Shown here piece after piece: positions 34,366-43,388 of a stretch of DNA of 64,000 nt (position 1 is its first letter; each line of letters opens with the position of its first letter). This DNA is from Palsa-295 sp963785585 (GTDB taxonomy: Bacteria > Acidobacteriota > Terriglobia > Acidiferrales > UBA7541). Below the pieces are notes generated by a model. It did not search any database. It was given only the letters and a program-made list of their open reading frames with translations, and was not told the origin of the DNA. The stretch spans positions 248,001 to 312,000 of the forward strand of contig CAWAVW010000003.1 in the NCBI GenBank assembly GCA_963785585.1, written 5' to 3'. Both the position numbers and the translations under genes were made by a program.

Positions 34366-36030
34366 GTGAAGCCCTTTAACGAAAACGGAACCTTCAGTCC
34401 CGTAGGAAACGGCGGAGAACTCCGCCGCCAGGCCGTCCGCAGCGCCGGCGTCACGGTATTTTCTCAAGGCGTGGTCTTCGTCGCCCAAATGGCCGCCACG
34501 ATCGTGCTTGCCCGGCTTCTCGTGCCGGCCGATTTCGGCGTCGTTACCATGGTCACCACCTTCAGCCTTCTGGTGATGAGCTTCGGCCAAAACGGGTACG
34601 CCGAAGCCATCATGCAGCGCGAACAAATCGACCGCGCTCTCGCCACCAATTTATTTTGGATCAATGCGGGCGTCGGAACTCTGCTGACCGCTATCTTCGC
34701 CGGCGCGGGCTCGTTGATGGCGAAATTCTACGGCGACCCTCGCGTCGCCGCCGTCGCCGCCGGCATGTCGCTCACGATATTTTTCAATAGTCTCTCCGTC
34801 GTCCATCTGGCTTTGCTCAAACGCGCGTTGCGTTTTTCCGTAACGTCCGCAAACGACATCATCGCCGGCGTAATTTCCGTGGTCCTCTCGATTGTTCTTG
34901 CCGCGCGGGGATGGGGGTATTGGGCGTTGGTCGCCGGAGCCGTCGTCCGACTGATCTCGCAATCGGCGGGTGCCTGGATTTTGTGTCGCTGGATGCCGGG
35001 TTTGCCGGGAAAGGCGGAAGGCACCTCATCCGTTGTCCGCTTCGCTCTCAACGTCTACGGACGCTACAGCTTCAATTACTTCACGCGCAACACCGACAAC
35101 CTTCTCGTCGGCTGGCGCTTCGGTTCCACCTCTCTCGGCTTCTACAAGAAGGCCTACGATCTGTTTCTGCTTCCGGCGAATCAGTTGCTCGCGCCGGTCT
35201 CGGACGTGGTGCTCTCCACCTTGAGCCGTCTTGAAAAAGGCTCCGCCGAATACCGGCGCTATTTCATGAAAGGCCTGTCGATTTTGGCCTTCGTCGGAAT
35301 GGCCGCGGGCGCCCTTTTGACCCTCGAAGGTAAAGACCTGATTCGAATCATCTTAGGCGCCAAGTGGGAACCCGCCGGCCAGATCTTCACATTCTTCGGC
35401 CCGGGAATCGGAATCATGATGATCTACATCACCAGCGGATTGGTGCACCTTTCGATAGGAAGACCTGATAGATGGTTCCGCTGGGTCGTTATAGAATTTG
35501 CCGTCACCGTCGCTTTGTTCGGAGTGGGCCTTCATTGGGGCCCGGTTGGCGTTGCTGCCGCGTGGACGGTTTCTTTCTGGCTTTTGACTCTTCCGGCATT
35601 CTGGTACGCCGGACAGCCCATTCACATGGGCGTCGGGCCTGTCATTCGCGCCGTATGGAAGTACGTGGCAGCTTCGATCGTCGCGGGATTTGCTACGTCT
35701 GCGGTTTTGCGAACGGCAACGACCCTTGCTTCCGGTTCAGGCGCGGTCGGCGCTCTGCTCCGGCTGCTGGTCGCGTCGGTCGCTTTTTCGATTCTGTACG
35801 CCGGAGTGATTATTGCTCTCCACGGCGGTCCGGAGCCGCTGTACGGTTTTGCCAGGCTCGTGCCCGATATGTTGCCGTGGCGAAGGGCGGCGAAGCGAGC
35901 CTTGATGAACGAAAGCGCGCAGTTCGGCTCGAACGAAGTGGAACCGGAGGCGGTGGAGTATGCCGCATCTTCCGCCGCGCAAGCCGGCCGTTCCGACGCG
36001 GCGATGACCGAAAGAATCAAGGCACGCTAG
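34366..36030 (+). CDS. Polysaccharide flippase 1 (Wzx/WzxC-like MOP superfamily)
   Basis: A 554-aa membrane protein with about 12-14 helices. The opening SAGVTVFSQGVVFVAQMAATIVLARLLVPADFGVV is typical of flippases, as is GYWALVAGAVVRL and FNYFTRNTDNLLVGWRFGSTSLGFYKKAYDLF. It would move lipid-linked repeat units across the inner membrane. Start is GTG 34366; no ATG is nearby. The 60-residue C-terminal tail is hydrophilic and charged. A second flippase is encoded at 53622, so two repeat-unit transport systems may exist in one locus. Confidence 0.92.
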   Translation: MKPFNENGTFSPVGNGGELRRQAVRSAGVTVFSQGVVFVAQMAATIVLARLLVPADFGVVTMVTTFSLLVMSFGQNGYAEAIMQREQIDRALATNLFWINAGVGTLLTAIFAGAGSLMAKFYGDPRVAAVAAGMSLTIFFNSLSVVHLALLKRALRFSVTSANDIIAGVISVVLSIVLAARGWGYWALVAGAVVRLISQSAGAWILCRWMPGLPGKAEGTSSVVRFALNVYGRYSFNYFTRNTDNLLVGWRFGSTSLGFYKKAYDLFLLPANQLLAPVSDVVLSTLSRLEKGSAEYRRYFMKGLSILAFVGMAAGALLTLEGKDLIRIILGAKWEPAGQIFTFFGPGIGIMMIYITSGLVHLSIGRPDRWFRWVVIEFAVTVALFGVGLHWGPVGVAAAWTVSFWLLTLPAFWYAGQPIHMGVGPVIRAVWKYVAASIVAGFATSAVLRTATTLASGSGAVGALLRLLVASVAFSILYAGVIIALHGGPEPLYGFARLVPDMLPWRRAAKRALMNESAQFGSNEVEPEAVEYAASSAAQAGRSDAAMTERIKAR

Positions 36031-36071
36031 ATCTGTTTTCCCATCGAGCTTCTTAAACGGAGTACGAACAC

Positions 36072-37970
36072 TTGAAAGCAGTGCGCGACCCATTTTCCAA
36101 GCTGCACGGATATTATCAGCGAAAGGCGGCGAGTCTCGTTTTCCGCCGCCCGTTCATCGTAGAGCCGCGCCAGGCGATCGTTTCGTTCACCTTTGACGAT
36201 TTTCCGCGCTCCGCTCTTTTCAATGGCGGAGCGATTTTGAAAAAGTTCGGAATTGCCGGCACCTATTACGCGGCCTTTGGCCTGGTCAATCAGGAAACGC
36301 CCACCGGCAGAATATTCTCGCCCGAGGATTTGCCGGTTCTCTTCGAGCAGGGCCACGAGCTTGGCTGCCACACGTTTTCGCATTGCGATTCCTGGGAAAC
36401 CGATCCCCTGGTTTTTGAACAATCGGTCGTGAAAAACCGCGCCGCGCTGCACGAATATTATCCCGACGCCGAGTTTCAAAGTTTCGCCTACCCGATCAGC
36501 ATGCCGCGGCCTTTTTCCAAGGCCAGAATCGCCCGCTACTTTCAATCCTGTCGCGGCGGTGGCCAGTCGCTGAATGTGGGCAACATCGACCTCAATCAGT
36601 TATCCGCTTTCTTTCTGGAAAAATCCCGCGACGATATCCAGGCCGTTAAAAACCTGATCGATCGCAACAAGCAGGAGGGTGGTTGGCTCGTGCTGGCGAC
36701 GCACGACGTCACCGCCGATCCCACCGCCTTCGGGTGTACGCCCGAATTCTTCGAGGAAGTCGTTCAGTACTCCGTACAATCCGGATCGCTAGTGTTGAGC
36801 GTCGCGCAGGCCTTGGACGTGCTCGGCGCGCCCGCCCCCGCCCGCGCATTTCGAACGCCGAAGCCCGCCCCGCGAATTGCCTCCGTCGCTCCGGTAACCC
36901 ACAGCAGCGCGCCGCTGGTTTCCATCCTGATTCCCGCCTACAACGCGCAGGAATGGATTTCCGATACGTTGCGTTCCGCGATCGCTCAAACATGGACTCG
37001 GAAGGAAATTATCGTCGTCGATGACGGTTCGACCGATCAGACCATTCGCGTCGCCCAACGCTTTGAAGCCGATGGCGTGCGCGTCGTCACCCAGAAAAAT
37101 CAAGGCGCCGCCGCCGCCCGTAACCACGCCCTGAAATTAGCGCAAGGGGACTACATTCAGTGGCTCGATGCGGATGACCTCCTGGCTCCCGACAAAATCG
37201 CCCTGCAACTCGCCGTTTTGAATCCCAGTGTCGGCTCGAAGGTTTTGCTCTCTTCCGAATTCGGAAGATTTCTCTACCAGTGGAAGCACGCTCGCTTTGT
37301 TCAAAGTGAATTGTGGGAAGACGTCAGCCCCACCGAATGGCTCCTGCGCAAAATGGGCCAGAACCTTTATATGCAGACCGCCACATGGCTCGTCAGCCGC
37401 GAACTCAGCGAAGCTTCCGGTCTGTGGGACACCCGCATGCTTTCCGACGACGACGGAGAATACTTCTGTCGCGTCTTGCTCAATAGCGAAGGCGTTCGTT
37501 TCGTTCCGGGTTCCAAAGTCTATTACCGCGGATACGCGTTCGACAGTTTGGCCTACGTTGGCAAATCGAACCGCAAACGAGAAGCGCTCTGGCTTTCGAT
37601 GAAGCTGCATATCGGTTATCTCCGCTCGCTCGAAGATTCGCCCAGAACGCGCGAAGCGTGCCTCAATTATCTGCAGCGGAACTTGATTCACTTTTATCCC
37701 GATATGCCCGGAATTGTTCAGGAAGCCGAGCTCGTCGCCCGCGATCTCGGTGGGGAAGTGGGCCCGCCTCACCTGTCGTGGAAATACTCCTGGATCAAGA
37801 CTGCTTTCGGTTGGAAGGCCGCCAAAAACACCGCTCTTCGCCTTCGCAAAGTGCGCTGGTCGTCGCAAAAATCTCTCGATAAGGCGATTTTCAAGGTCAA
37901 AAATTGGAATGGCCAACTGACGATTCCCGACATCGATTTCACGCCGACGCGGGAGAGCGCTCCCAAGTAA
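36072..37970 (+). CDS. Fusion: CE4 polysaccharide deacetylase + GT2 glycosyltransferase
   Basis: A 632-aa protein with the domain order opposite to the 17669 fusion. Residues 30-250 form a CE4/NodB domain with VSFTFDDFPRSAL (metal Asp at 42-43), HELGCHTFSHCDSW (His100 and His104) and VLATHDV (His211). After a Pro/Ala linker (250-280) comes GT2: PLVSILIPAYNAQEWISDTL, IIVVDDGSTDQTI, QGAAAARNHALK, IQWLDADDLLAPDK. Start TTG 36072 has GGAG upstream; GTG 36081 is the alternative. No membrane helix. It may couple sugar transfer and N-deacetylation in one polypeptide. Confidence 0.9.
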   Translation: MKAVRDPFSKLHGYYQRKAASLVFRRPFIVEPRQAIVSFTFDDFPRSALFNGGAILKKFGIAGTYYAAFGLVNQETPTGRIFSPEDLPVLFEQGHELGCHTFSHCDSWETDPLVFEQSVVKNRAALHEYYPDAEFQSFAYPISMPRPFSKARIARYFQSCRGGGQSLNVGNIDLNQLSAFFLEKSRDDIQAVKNLIDRNKQEGGWLVLATHDVTADPTAFGCTPEFFEEVVQYSVQSGSLVLSVAQALDVLGAPAPARAFRTPKPAPRIASVAPVTHSSAPLVSILIPAYNAQEWISDTLRSAIAQTWTRKEIIVVDDGSTDQTIRVAQRFEADGVRVVTQKNQGAAAARNHALKLAQGDYIQWLDADDLLAPDKIALQLAVLNPSVGSKVLLSSEFGRFLYQWKHARFVQSELWEDVSPTEWLLRKMGQNLYMQTATWLVSRELSEASGLWDTRMLSDDDGEYFCRVLLNSEGVRFVPGSKVYYRGYAFDSLAYVGKSNRKREALWLSMKLHIGYLRSLEDSPRTREACLNYLQRNLIHFYPDMPGIVQEAELVARDLGGEVGPPHLSWKYSWIKTAFGWKAAKNTALRLRKVRWSSQKSLDKAIFKVKNWNGQLTIPDIDFTPTRESAPK

Positions 37971-38054
37971 CGCGGCTCGACACTATCCGTTCGAAAAATC
38001 GGCGGAGTTCCGTGAAACCCAAACACAGAACTGATTCCCAAGCCTGGCTTCACA

Positions 38055-39272
38055 ATGGCATCCGCGATGGCCAAATCATCGCTCGCGCCGCATCGTGATC
38101 ACCTCGTGACGCAACCCTTTCCATCTCGAAAACAATCTGCTCGGCTGGGAGCTCTCTGTCTGCTCGTGCTTGCCATCATTCTTGTCGCCGGACTTTGGCC
38201 GTTTCGTGCGCCGCGCAATGATGTTGTATGGCTCTCCAGTGCCGATGGTCTGTTTTTTGGCAGGCATGGCAGCGTACTCAGCGCCGGCGCTTTCCCCTTC
38301 GAAGGCCCGGAAACCCAGGCGTCCGGAAGTCTCGAAATCGCGTTTGAACCGGCCCGCTCGAAAGGCCGCAAGACAATCCTCGCGTTCGATGGCGCAAAAG
38401 ATCGCCGTGGTTCATTTTCCTTGCAGCAAGATGGACATGCCCTGGTCGTCCATCGTCTGAACGTCGATGGTGCCGGCGTATCTCATCTCGCGGAAACCTT
38501 CATCGACGGCGTGCTCATCGCCAACAAACCGGTCTTCGCGACAATCGTTCTCGCACCGGCCGAAACCTCGGTCTATCTCGACGGTGTGCCCGTAAAAAAG
38601 TCTCGGATTGGCGGAGCCGTAACCGGCGGATTCCAAGGTCGTCTAATCCTCGCGAATGCGCTCACGGCCAGTGACAGTTGGTCCGGTAAAATCACCCAGC
38701 TCGCGATTTACCGGAATCAGCTCTCGCCCGAGCAAATCTCTCTTCACTTCTCGGATTGGACCGAGGGCCGCCCGCCCTCCGGCGCAACCGACCCGTCCCA
38801 GTTGGCTCTCTACCGCTTTCAGGAACGCGCTGGCTCGGTGGTTCACAATGAACGAAACCCGGCAACCGACCTCGTCATCCCGGCGAGATATTTTGTCCTG
38901 CGCCCCGAATTTCTGTCGCTCCCTTGGCTTCACTATCACCCCACATGGGCCTACTGGCAGGATGTCGCAGTGAACATCGCCGGCTTTGTTCCGTTTGGGT
39001 TCGTATTCTCGGCGTATTTTTCAGATGCGCGTATGATCCGGTACCCCGCGGCCCTTGTGATTTTGTTGGGCTTCTCCACAAGCCTGTTGATCGAAGTTCT
39101 TCAGGCGTATTTGCCCACGCGGGATTCCGGAGTGAACGACCTGATCACCAATACCCTGGGGACAGCCTGTGGCGTGGCTTTGTACCGCAGTTCCGCGATT
39201 CGAACGATTCTGTCTCGCGTGCCTTTCCTGGAACGGAATTTCTCGTTCGTGCTCCAACGGCGAACCGCATAG
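38055..39272 (+). CDS. LamG-like domain + VanZ-like membrane protein
   Basis: A 405-aa protein. After a first helix (about residues 32-50, LCLLVLAIILVAGLWPF) comes a concanavalin/LamG-like sandwich (about 75-235: GSLEIAFEPARS, GSFSLQQDGHALVV, VFATIVLAPAETSVYLDG, FQGRLILANALTASDSWSG). The C-terminus (about 295-385) is a VanZ-like set of helices (AVNIAGFVPFGFVFSAYF, LLGFSTSLLIEVLQAYLPTRDSGVNDLITNTLGT). The sandwich would face the periplasm and bind carbohydrate. Role unknown; the VanZ part often sits in EPS loci. Confidence 0.82.
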   Translation: MASAMAKSSLAPHRDHLVTQPFPSRKQSARLGALCLLVLAIILVAGLWPFRAPRNDVVWLSSADGLFFGRHGSVLSAGAFPFEGPETQASGSLEIAFEPARSKGRKTILAFDGAKDRRGSFSLQQDGHALVVHRLNVDGAGVSHLAETFIDGVLIANKPVFATIVLAPAETSVYLDGVPVKKSRIGGAVTGGFQGRLILANALTASDSWSGKITQLAIYRNQLSPEQISLHFSDWTEGRPPSGATDPSQLALYRFQERAGSVVHNERNPATDLVIPARYFVLRPEFLSLPWLHYHPTWAYWQDVAVNIAGFVPFGFVFSAYFSDARMIRYPAALVILLGFSTSLLIEVLQAYLPTRDSGVNDLITNTLGTACGVALYRSSAIRTILSRVPFLERNFSFVLQRRTA

Positions 39273-39366
39273 TTTTCCTTTGCGTTCGTCGTCTTTTAAG
39301 TTGTCTCTCTCAAACGCTCAATCATCTTTCAATCCGGTCGTCTCTGACGAAAAGGTGGAACCCACA

Positions 39367-40635
39367 ATGAACACATGCGACGTTGCAATAGTTGGCGCAG
39401 GACCCTACGGGCTGTCGATTGCCGCTCATCTCAGGGCGCGGAACGTCAACTTCCGCATTTTTGGCAACCCGATGCACACCTGGCTCCAGCATATGCCAAA
39501 GGGCATGCGCCTGAAGTCCGAGGGATTTGCATCCTCTCTCTACGATCCTGATTCCACGTTCACTCTGGAAGCGTATTGCAAGGAAAAGGGCCATCCGTAT
39601 TCGCATCTCGGCCGCCCTGTTCCGCTCAGTGTATTCGCCGCCTACGGCTTGGAATTTCAAAAGCGGTTTGTTCCGAACCTCGAGGACAAGCTGGTCGAGT
39701 CCCTCAAGCAAACGGCCGATGGATTCGAAATTCGTTTGGAAGATGGCGAGACTGTCACGGCGCGAAAGGTCGTCATGGCCATCGGTCTCACCCACTACAA
39801 GCACATTCCGCCGGAATTCGCTTCGCTCCCGTCCGAATTCGTCTCCCATAGCTCGCAGCACAGCGATCCGGCGGAATTCAAAGGCCGCGAAGTCGTCATC
39901 TTAGGCGCCGGCGCATCGGCCCTGGATTGGGCCGCTCTGCTTCATCAGGCCGGCGCGAAGGTTCACGTCGTCGCGCGCCGGGCAAAAATCAAATTCCACG
40001 ATCCCCCGAAGGATGTCGAGCCTTCGTTGCTCAGCCGCCTCCGCAATCCCGTCACCGGGATCGGACCGGGCTGGAAACTTTTCTGGTGCGCGAATGCTCC
40101 GCTCGTGTTTCGGAAAATGCCCCTCAATTTCAGGCTCGAAAAAGTGAAAACCGTCCTCGGCCCGGCGCCTTGCTGGTTCACCAAGCAGGAAGTCGTCGGG
40201 AATGTTTCGCTGATCGAGGGTGCCAAGGTTACGCGCGTCGATGTTCAAAATGGAAAGGTAAACGTCGGCCTCGTGGACTCGACCGGCGCAGCCCAATCCC
40301 TCACCGCCGATCACGTCCTCTTGGCCACCGGTTACAAGGTCAACATGCAAAGCTTGCGTTTCCTTGACTCCCAACTGGCCCAGAAACTAAAAACCGTCGA
40401 AAACACTCCCGTCCTGTCGTCGAACTTTGAGTCTTCCGTTCCCGGCATGTATTTCGTCGGAGCTTCCGCCGCCAATACGTTTGGGCCTCTGCTTCGGTTC
40501 GCGTTTGGCGCCGGATTTGCCGCGCGTCGTCTCTCACGCCACCTCGCTTCGGCGGTCGCGCGCAAACCCGTCGCCCGCCCATCCGGTACGGCGTACGAAA
40601 GCGTTCGCGGCGGCGAACAAGCGGGCGTTCGTTAA
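39367..40635 (+). CDS. FAD/NAD(P)-dependent oxidoreductase (flavin monooxygenase type)
   Basis: A 422-aa flavoprotein. N-terminal FAD motif CDVAIVGAGPYGLSIAAHL, a second NAD(P) motif VVILGAGASALDWAALLHQAG, and a late ATG-type motif DHVLLATGYKVNM. This pattern resembles lysine/ornithine N-monooxygenase and flavin-containing monooxygenases. ATG 39367 has AGGTGGA 7 bases upstream and opens the FAD-binding strand, so the upstream extension in frame is not used. In the locus it could oxidise an amino sugar or a nitrogen of a glycan substituent. Confidence 0.85.
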   Translation: MNTCDVAIVGAGPYGLSIAAHLRARNVNFRIFGNPMHTWLQHMPKGMRLKSEGFASSLYDPDSTFTLEAYCKEKGHPYSHLGRPVPLSVFAAYGLEFQKRFVPNLEDKLVESLKQTADGFEIRLEDGETVTARKVVMAIGLTHYKHIPPEFASLPSEFVSHSSQHSDPAEFKGREVVILGAGASALDWAALLHQAGAKVHVVARRAKIKFHDPPKDVEPSLLSRLRNPVTGIGPGWKLFWCANAPLVFRKMPLNFRLEKVKTVLGPAPCWFTKQEVVGNVSLIEGAKVTRVDVQNGKVNVGLVDSTGAAQSLTADHVLLATGYKVNMQSLRFLDSQLAQKLKTVENTPVLSSNFESSVPGMYFVGASAANTFGPLLRFAFGAGFAARRLSRHLASAVARKPVARPSGTAYESVRGGEQAGVR

Positions 40636-40642
40636 TCCGAAA

Positions 40643-41809
40643 ATGGCGCAGATCTCCACACCGGCCGGCGTCCTGCCGGCCGGCGAAGCGGTGCCGCGAC
40701 GGCGTGGGGGATTCTACCGCCCGGAGCTGGACGCTCTGCGTTTTTTCGCTTTCCTCGGCGTCTTCCTGTTCCATTTTTCACATCCCGTGGATTTTTATGT
40801 CCAGCACGGCATCCCGCGTTGGTTCGCTTCCACGGTCAATGGACTCACGCAAGGGGGTGTTTTCGGCGTCGATCTGTTCTTTGTCCTAAGCGCCTATCTG
40901 ATCACCGAACTGCTGTTCCGCGAAAAAGACGAATACGGTTCGCTCGACGTAAAATCCTTTTACCTTCGCCGCATCTTGCGCATCTGGCCTCTCTATTTTT
41001 TCTACATTGGCCTTGCCCTGATTCCGGCGTTCAACCCAAATCACGTCTTCACTTGGAAGTTCGCTCTTGCTTACATTTTTCTCGCCGGCAATTGGAGCGT
41101 TGTCGCCTGGGGCTGGCCGCTTCATTCCATCATCGGCCCCCTCTGGACCGTCTCGATCGAGGAGCAGTTTTATTTGTTCTGGCCGCCCGTGGTCCGCAGG
41201 ATTTCCCGCCACGGCCTCGTTCTCACCGCCGTCTTGATGCTGGTCGTTTCCAACCTCACGCGGGTGGCGATGATTTTGATTCACGGCGGGCAAAACTCCG
41301 TTTGGTGTAACACCTTTGCAAGGCTCGACCCGATCGTCGCCGGAATCCTGGTCGCTGCCGCGCTGCACGGGAAAATGCCGGTGATTCGCCGCCCGGTTCG
41401 CGTCGCCCTGCTCGCGGCCGGAGTCTGCGCGCTGGCCCTCGTCGCAAATTACTGGCAAATCCACGAGCCCGAAACGCTCAAGTGGATTCCCACGCTGGTC
41501 GGATTTCCGGTCGTGGCGATCAGTTGCACGCTCATTCTGTTTTCCGTTCTCGGAATATCCTCCCGGCCGCCGCGATTTCTCGTGTATCTTGGGAAAATTT
41601 CCTACGGCCTGTATGTGTACCACGCGCTTGGCAATGTGCTGTCCAACATGCTGATTCCGGTCCACAACGCGTTTCTTCAATTGGCGCTGCGTCCGATCGC
41701 CGCCTTGGCCATCACCATCGCGCTGGCCGCGGTTTCCTACGCCGTCTTGGAAACGCCGTTCTTGAAATTGAAAAACCGTATGGCTCGCGTCCAGTCGCGC
41801 CCCGTATAG
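40643..41809 (+). CDS. Acyltransferase 3 family membrane protein
   Basis: A 388-aa polytopic protein with about 10 helices and the acyltransferase-3 signatures YRPELDALRFFAFLGVFLFHF (catalytic His in FHF), GVDLFFVLSAYLITELLF, FYLRRILRIWPLYF and SIEEQFYLFWP. It O-acylates a sugar, usually with acetyl. The ATG at 40643 lies 7 bases after the previous stop. Second such enzyme in the locus after the one at 29080. Confidence 0.93.
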   Translation: MAQISTPAGVLPAGEAVPRRRGGFYRPELDALRFFAFLGVFLFHFSHPVDFYVQHGIPRWFASTVNGLTQGGVFGVDLFFVLSAYLITELLFREKDEYGSLDVKSFYLRRILRIWPLYFFYIGLALIPAFNPNHVFTWKFALAYIFLAGNWSVVAWGWPLHSIIGPLWTVSIEEQFYLFWPPVVRRISRHGLVLTAVLMLVVSNLTRVAMILIHGGQNSVWCNTFARLDPIVAGILVAAALHGKMPVIRRPVRVALLAAGVCALALVANYWQIHEPETLKWIPTLVGFPVVAISCTLILFSVLGISSRPPRFLVYLGKISYGLYVYHALGNVLSNMLIPVHNAFLQLALRPIAALAITIALAAVSYAVLETPFLKLKNRMARVQSRPV

Positions 41810-41845
41810 GCGGAAAGCCGGCTCGACCTTCATGTCTGCAACCAC

Positions 41846-43141
41846 GTGATTCAACAGAACTCCAACTCGCCGGCCTCCCCTTCGACTCGTCCGAGAATTT
41901 TGCTCACCGATACGAACCGCTGGCCGAGTCCGTCTCGCCTCGCCATCGGTTTCTCGGAAGCCGGTTGCGAGCCTTTTGCGGTGTGTCCGGCCCACCATCC
42001 GCTCCTGTTTACGCGGGCCGTTCGCAAAACCTATCCTTACAACGCCATTCATCCTTTGGAAGCCTTGGCCGCCGCCATCGAGAGCGTCGATCCCGAGGTC
42101 ATCATTCCTTGCGACGATCGCGGAGTCGTGCATTTGCACGAACTCCACCATCACGTCCGCAGTATGGGCGGAAACGGATCGCGCATCGCATCCCTCATTG
42201 AACGTTCTCTGGGGCCTTCGGAAAGCTTCGCGACCGTTGCCTCCCGGTTCGATCTTCTTCAACTCGCCCTCGAAGAGGGCATCCGCATTCCCGAGACGCG
42301 CCTGATCAAAACCGTCGAAGATCTGCAATTTCTTCGCTCCGGTCGGGAGCTTCCGTGCGTCTTAAAAGCGGACGGAACCTTCGGAGGTCGCGGCGTCCGG
42401 ATTGCCAACACCTACGACGAAGCAGTTCAGTTCTTCCGCGAGATGGACCGTCCGCATCCCACCACGCGCGTCATTAAACGCCTCCTCGTGAACCGCGACC
42501 CGTTCTGGCTCCGCGCATGGTGGTATCGCACGAAGCCCGCGGTGATTTCCCAGGCTCACGTAATGGGACGTCCGGCCAACTGCGCGGTTGTGTGTTGGGA
42601 AGGGAAGGTCCTGGCGGGCATTGGAGTCGAAGTCGTCAACTGCGACGGCTTGACCGGCCCTGCCAGCGTCGTGCGCGTTGTGGACAATCCCGAAATGATG
42701 CGCGCTGCCGAGCGCATCGCCGCTCGCCTGCGCTTGTCCGGTTTTTTTGGACTGGATTTTATGATCGAAGAGCAATCGAATCTTTTGTATCTGATCGAGA
42801 TGAACCCGCGCTGCACTCCTCTTTGCCATCTCCAACTGGGCAAAGGACGCGACCTGATCAACGCTTTCACCGCCCAACTCTCCGGCCGGCCATTTCAAGA
42901 AACTCCCGCCGTCACGGACAACGACTTGATCGCTTATTTCCCGCAGGCCTGGACTTCGAAAAGCGAATTGCTGCAGGCCAGCTTTCAAGACGTCCCCCAG
43001 CACGAGCCGGAACTGGTCCAGGAACTTCTCAGCCCATGGCCTGAACGGAACTTGCTCTTCCGCTTGGCCTCGTTCAGCGCCGGGCTTAGCGGTCCGCGCG
43101 ACACGCGAAAGTCAGCCGCATCGCCGACGCACACCCGGTGA
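41846..43141 (+). CDS. ATP-grasp protein (carbamoyl-phosphate-synthase-like)
   Basis: A 431-aa ATP-grasp enzyme. RPRILLTDTNRWPSPSRLAI near the N-terminus, AIESVDPEVIIPCDDRGVVHLHELH, then PCVLKADGTFGGRGVRIANTYDEA (ATP Lys and glycine loop), FFGLDFMIEEQSNLLYLIEMNPRCTPLCHLQLG (metal site). Start GTG 41846. As with the first ATP-grasp (23161) it probably makes an amide or peptide-like bond on a sugar acid. The two are only distantly alike, so they should have different substrates. Confidence 0.83.
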   Translation: MIQQNSNSPASPSTRPRILLTDTNRWPSPSRLAIGFSEAGCEPFAVCPAHHPLLFTRAVRKTYPYNAIHPLEALAAAIESVDPEVIIPCDDRGVVHLHELHHHVRSMGGNGSRIASLIERSLGPSESFATVASRFDLLQLALEEGIRIPETRLIKTVEDLQFLRSGRELPCVLKADGTFGGRGVRIANTYDEAVQFFREMDRPHPTTRVIKRLLVNRDPFWLRAWWYRTKPAVISQAHVMGRPANCAVVCWEGKVLAGIGVEVVNCDGLTGPASVVRVVDNPEMMRAAERIAARLRLSGFFGLDFMIEEQSNLLYLIEMNPRCTPLCHLQLGKGRDLINAFTAQLSGRPFQETPAVTDNDLIAYFPQAWTSKSELLQASFQDVPQHEPELVQELLSPWPERNLLFRLASFSAGLSGPRDTRKSAASPTHTR

Positions 43142-43180
43142 CCCTCGGTCGAAAATGAAACAAGCCAGGGAGTCGCGCCG

Positions 43181-43195
43181 TGGCTTATACTCTGC
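43181..43195 (+). promoter_or_regulatory. Weak sigma-54-like promoter
   Basis: TGGCTT, five bases, CTGC: the GG and GC dinucleotides have the right spacing but the rest is off consensus. It is followed by an AT-rich stretch (TAAATTATTAATCTCATAGTT) and lies 127 bases before the first possible start of the FemAB-like gene. Reported as a possibility only. Confidence 0.3.
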
Positions 43196-43258
43196 TAAAT
43201 TATTAATCTCATAGTTAGGGTCACGTTTTAGCTAAACCACTTTTTCTCCATAAATCGA

Positions 43259-43284
43259 ACCCGGCGAATCCGAGGCCGCCGGGT
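43259..43284 (+). promoter_or_regulatory. Strong GC hairpin in the leader of the FemAB-like gene
   Basis: ACCCGGCG and CGCCGGGT pair perfectly over 8 bases around a 10-base loop (43267-43276). It lies 23 bases before ATG 43308 and 104 before ATG 43389. No T-run follows, so it is not a terminator; a role in RNA stability or translation control is possible. Confidence 0.5.
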
Positions 43285-43388
43285 CCGCTCATTCATCTAA
43301 CTGACGGATGGTTTTGGCACCCAATTCCGTATTGCAACTTGAACCTGGGCTCGTTTCTTTGCTCGCAAGGCCGCACCAGCAAACAACG

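Noticed and set aside
39169..39366. N-terminal extension of the flavin oxidoreductase
   Set aside because: ATG 39367 has a good ribosome site and starts exactly at the FAD-binding strand; the upstream part overlaps the VanZ gene.
40427..40642. N-terminal extension of the acyltransferase at 40643
   Set aside because: Lies inside the flavin oxidoreductase gene in another frame and has no helix or signal.
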